Shown here: in pieces, positions 63,307 to 64,000 of the stretch
How the letters are laid out: every line of letters begins with the position of its first letter
How positions within the stretch are numbered: position 1 is the stretch's first letter
Notes under the pieces: model-generated
Databases searched by the model: none
Told to the model about the DNA's origin: nothing
What the model saw: the letters and a program-made list of their open reading frames with translations, nothing else
Position numbers and translations under genes: made by a program
Source: Pyrocephalus nanus
Lineage: Eukaryota; Chordata; Aves; Passeriformes; Tyrannidae
Assembly (NCBI GenBank): GCA_038380795.1
Contig: CM076259.1
Location: forward strand, 61,027,938 to 61,091,937
Length of the DNA stretch: 64,000 bases
Reading direction: 5' to 3'

Positions 63307-64000
63307 GACACTCATTGATTTCTGTCACCAGATGCCTCTCCAATTTCCTATGTTCTCAGACTTGCCTCTCTCCTCCCCTCCTCCTTCCTTTTGCTGTGAA
63401 AGCTGAGGGTCTCAGCCTGAATGCCCCTCTTACTTGTGAACAGTAGTCTTTAGTAATGTTCACTAGAGAATAGACATTCCCCTTTTATAAAGCACACACA
63501 TGGAGAGTGAACAGGAGTTATAGGTAGAGGTGAAGGACGAGAGGTGAGCAAATTTTCTTCACAGCAGCAGGGGCTGGTGTCCTATCCATTCACTGTCATT
63601 TAGCCTCAAGTGTGACCTCTTCATAGTGCAAGACAAGCAGATTCTCCATTTTTCTCTCATTCATGTCCCACCTTTCTCATCCTCCTATGCAGTCCATCAC
63701 ACTCTAAGAATTTCTGCCATGGCATTACAGGCATGCATTTATGCAGGATCCTCACAGAGCACCAAAATACAATGAATCCAGTTCAACTATTCATCACCAA
63801 CATCTAGCCAATCTGTGGGAATAGCCTCATTCTGGCAGGCCTTGGACTTGTGTCAGTACCATCAGCTCCTCTTTCTCTGTGGCCTATAAAATTAACTCAG
63901 ATGGAAAAAATCTTCAGCCTGAGGAATTTACAGATCACTTCAAGGAGTAGAAAGTGAATCAAAGCATCTGAGGGACAGAGCAGCAGTGCTGTGAACAACA
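63307..64000. other. Unannotated noncoding end of window
   Basis: No gene or mobile element recognised. Frames are short and closed. Confidence 0.5.

Noticed and set aside
1..64000. CRISPR arrays, operons, prophage or plasmid features
   Set aside because: No regularly spaced repeats or bacterial gene organisation exist; the repeat content is avian.

Overview
The window looks like AT-rich nuclear DNA from a bird, probably an intron or intergenic tract. The diagnostic signals are many 5'-truncated CR1 LINEs ending in the avian octamer-type tail (ATTCTATGATTCTATG-like, or its complement where elements run backwards) and several solo LTRs whose edges match neoavian endogenous-retrovirus LTRs I know (TGTCCTGGTTTTGGCTGG-like starts). 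I see no bacterial or viral gene organisation, no operons, no CRISPR array and no RNA gene. No open reading frame exceeds 142 codons, and none of the longer ones resembles a cellular protein. The only recognisable coding traces are decayed CR1 ORF2 pieces. I therefore annotate no functional gene.

Layout. 1-15.4 kb is mostly single-copy-looking sequence interrupted by one CpG-containing solo LTR (4473-4891, minus) and a few simple repeats. A CR1 lies at 15.45-15.97 kb. 16-25.4 kb is again unannotated. At 25.4-26.7 kb a different ERV-type LTR abuts a CR1. 30.72-31.14 kb is a solo LTR (minus) with a TATA box. 33.8 kb has a near-perfect 61-bp tandem duplication, followed by an old CR1/L3-like copy (34.6-35.4 kb, minus) and a CR1 tail carrying a perfect 30-bp palindrome (35.5 kb). 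36-48 kb is mainly unannotated, with three short CR1 tails. 48.5-49.4 kb holds two CR1s facing tail to tail. 53.1-58.0 kb is the densest part: four CR1 pieces of alternating strand plus two solo LTRs of one family in opposite orientations. 58-64 kb is unannotated apart from long A/T tracts and a polypyrimidine run.

How the parts work together. There is no gene pathway here. The window records successive retroelement insertions, with CR1 tails and solo LTRs as the main layers, totalling very roughly 8 kb of 64 kb by hand tally. LTR TATA and polyadenylation motifs are the only regulatory sequences I can point to directly. A few AT-rich, TAATTA-rich blocks could be developmental enhancers, but that is a guess that needs cross-species alignment. 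I did not find a new biological system. The most useful leads are the nested repeat cluster, the LTR subfamily structure, the recent tandem duplications and the palindrome.
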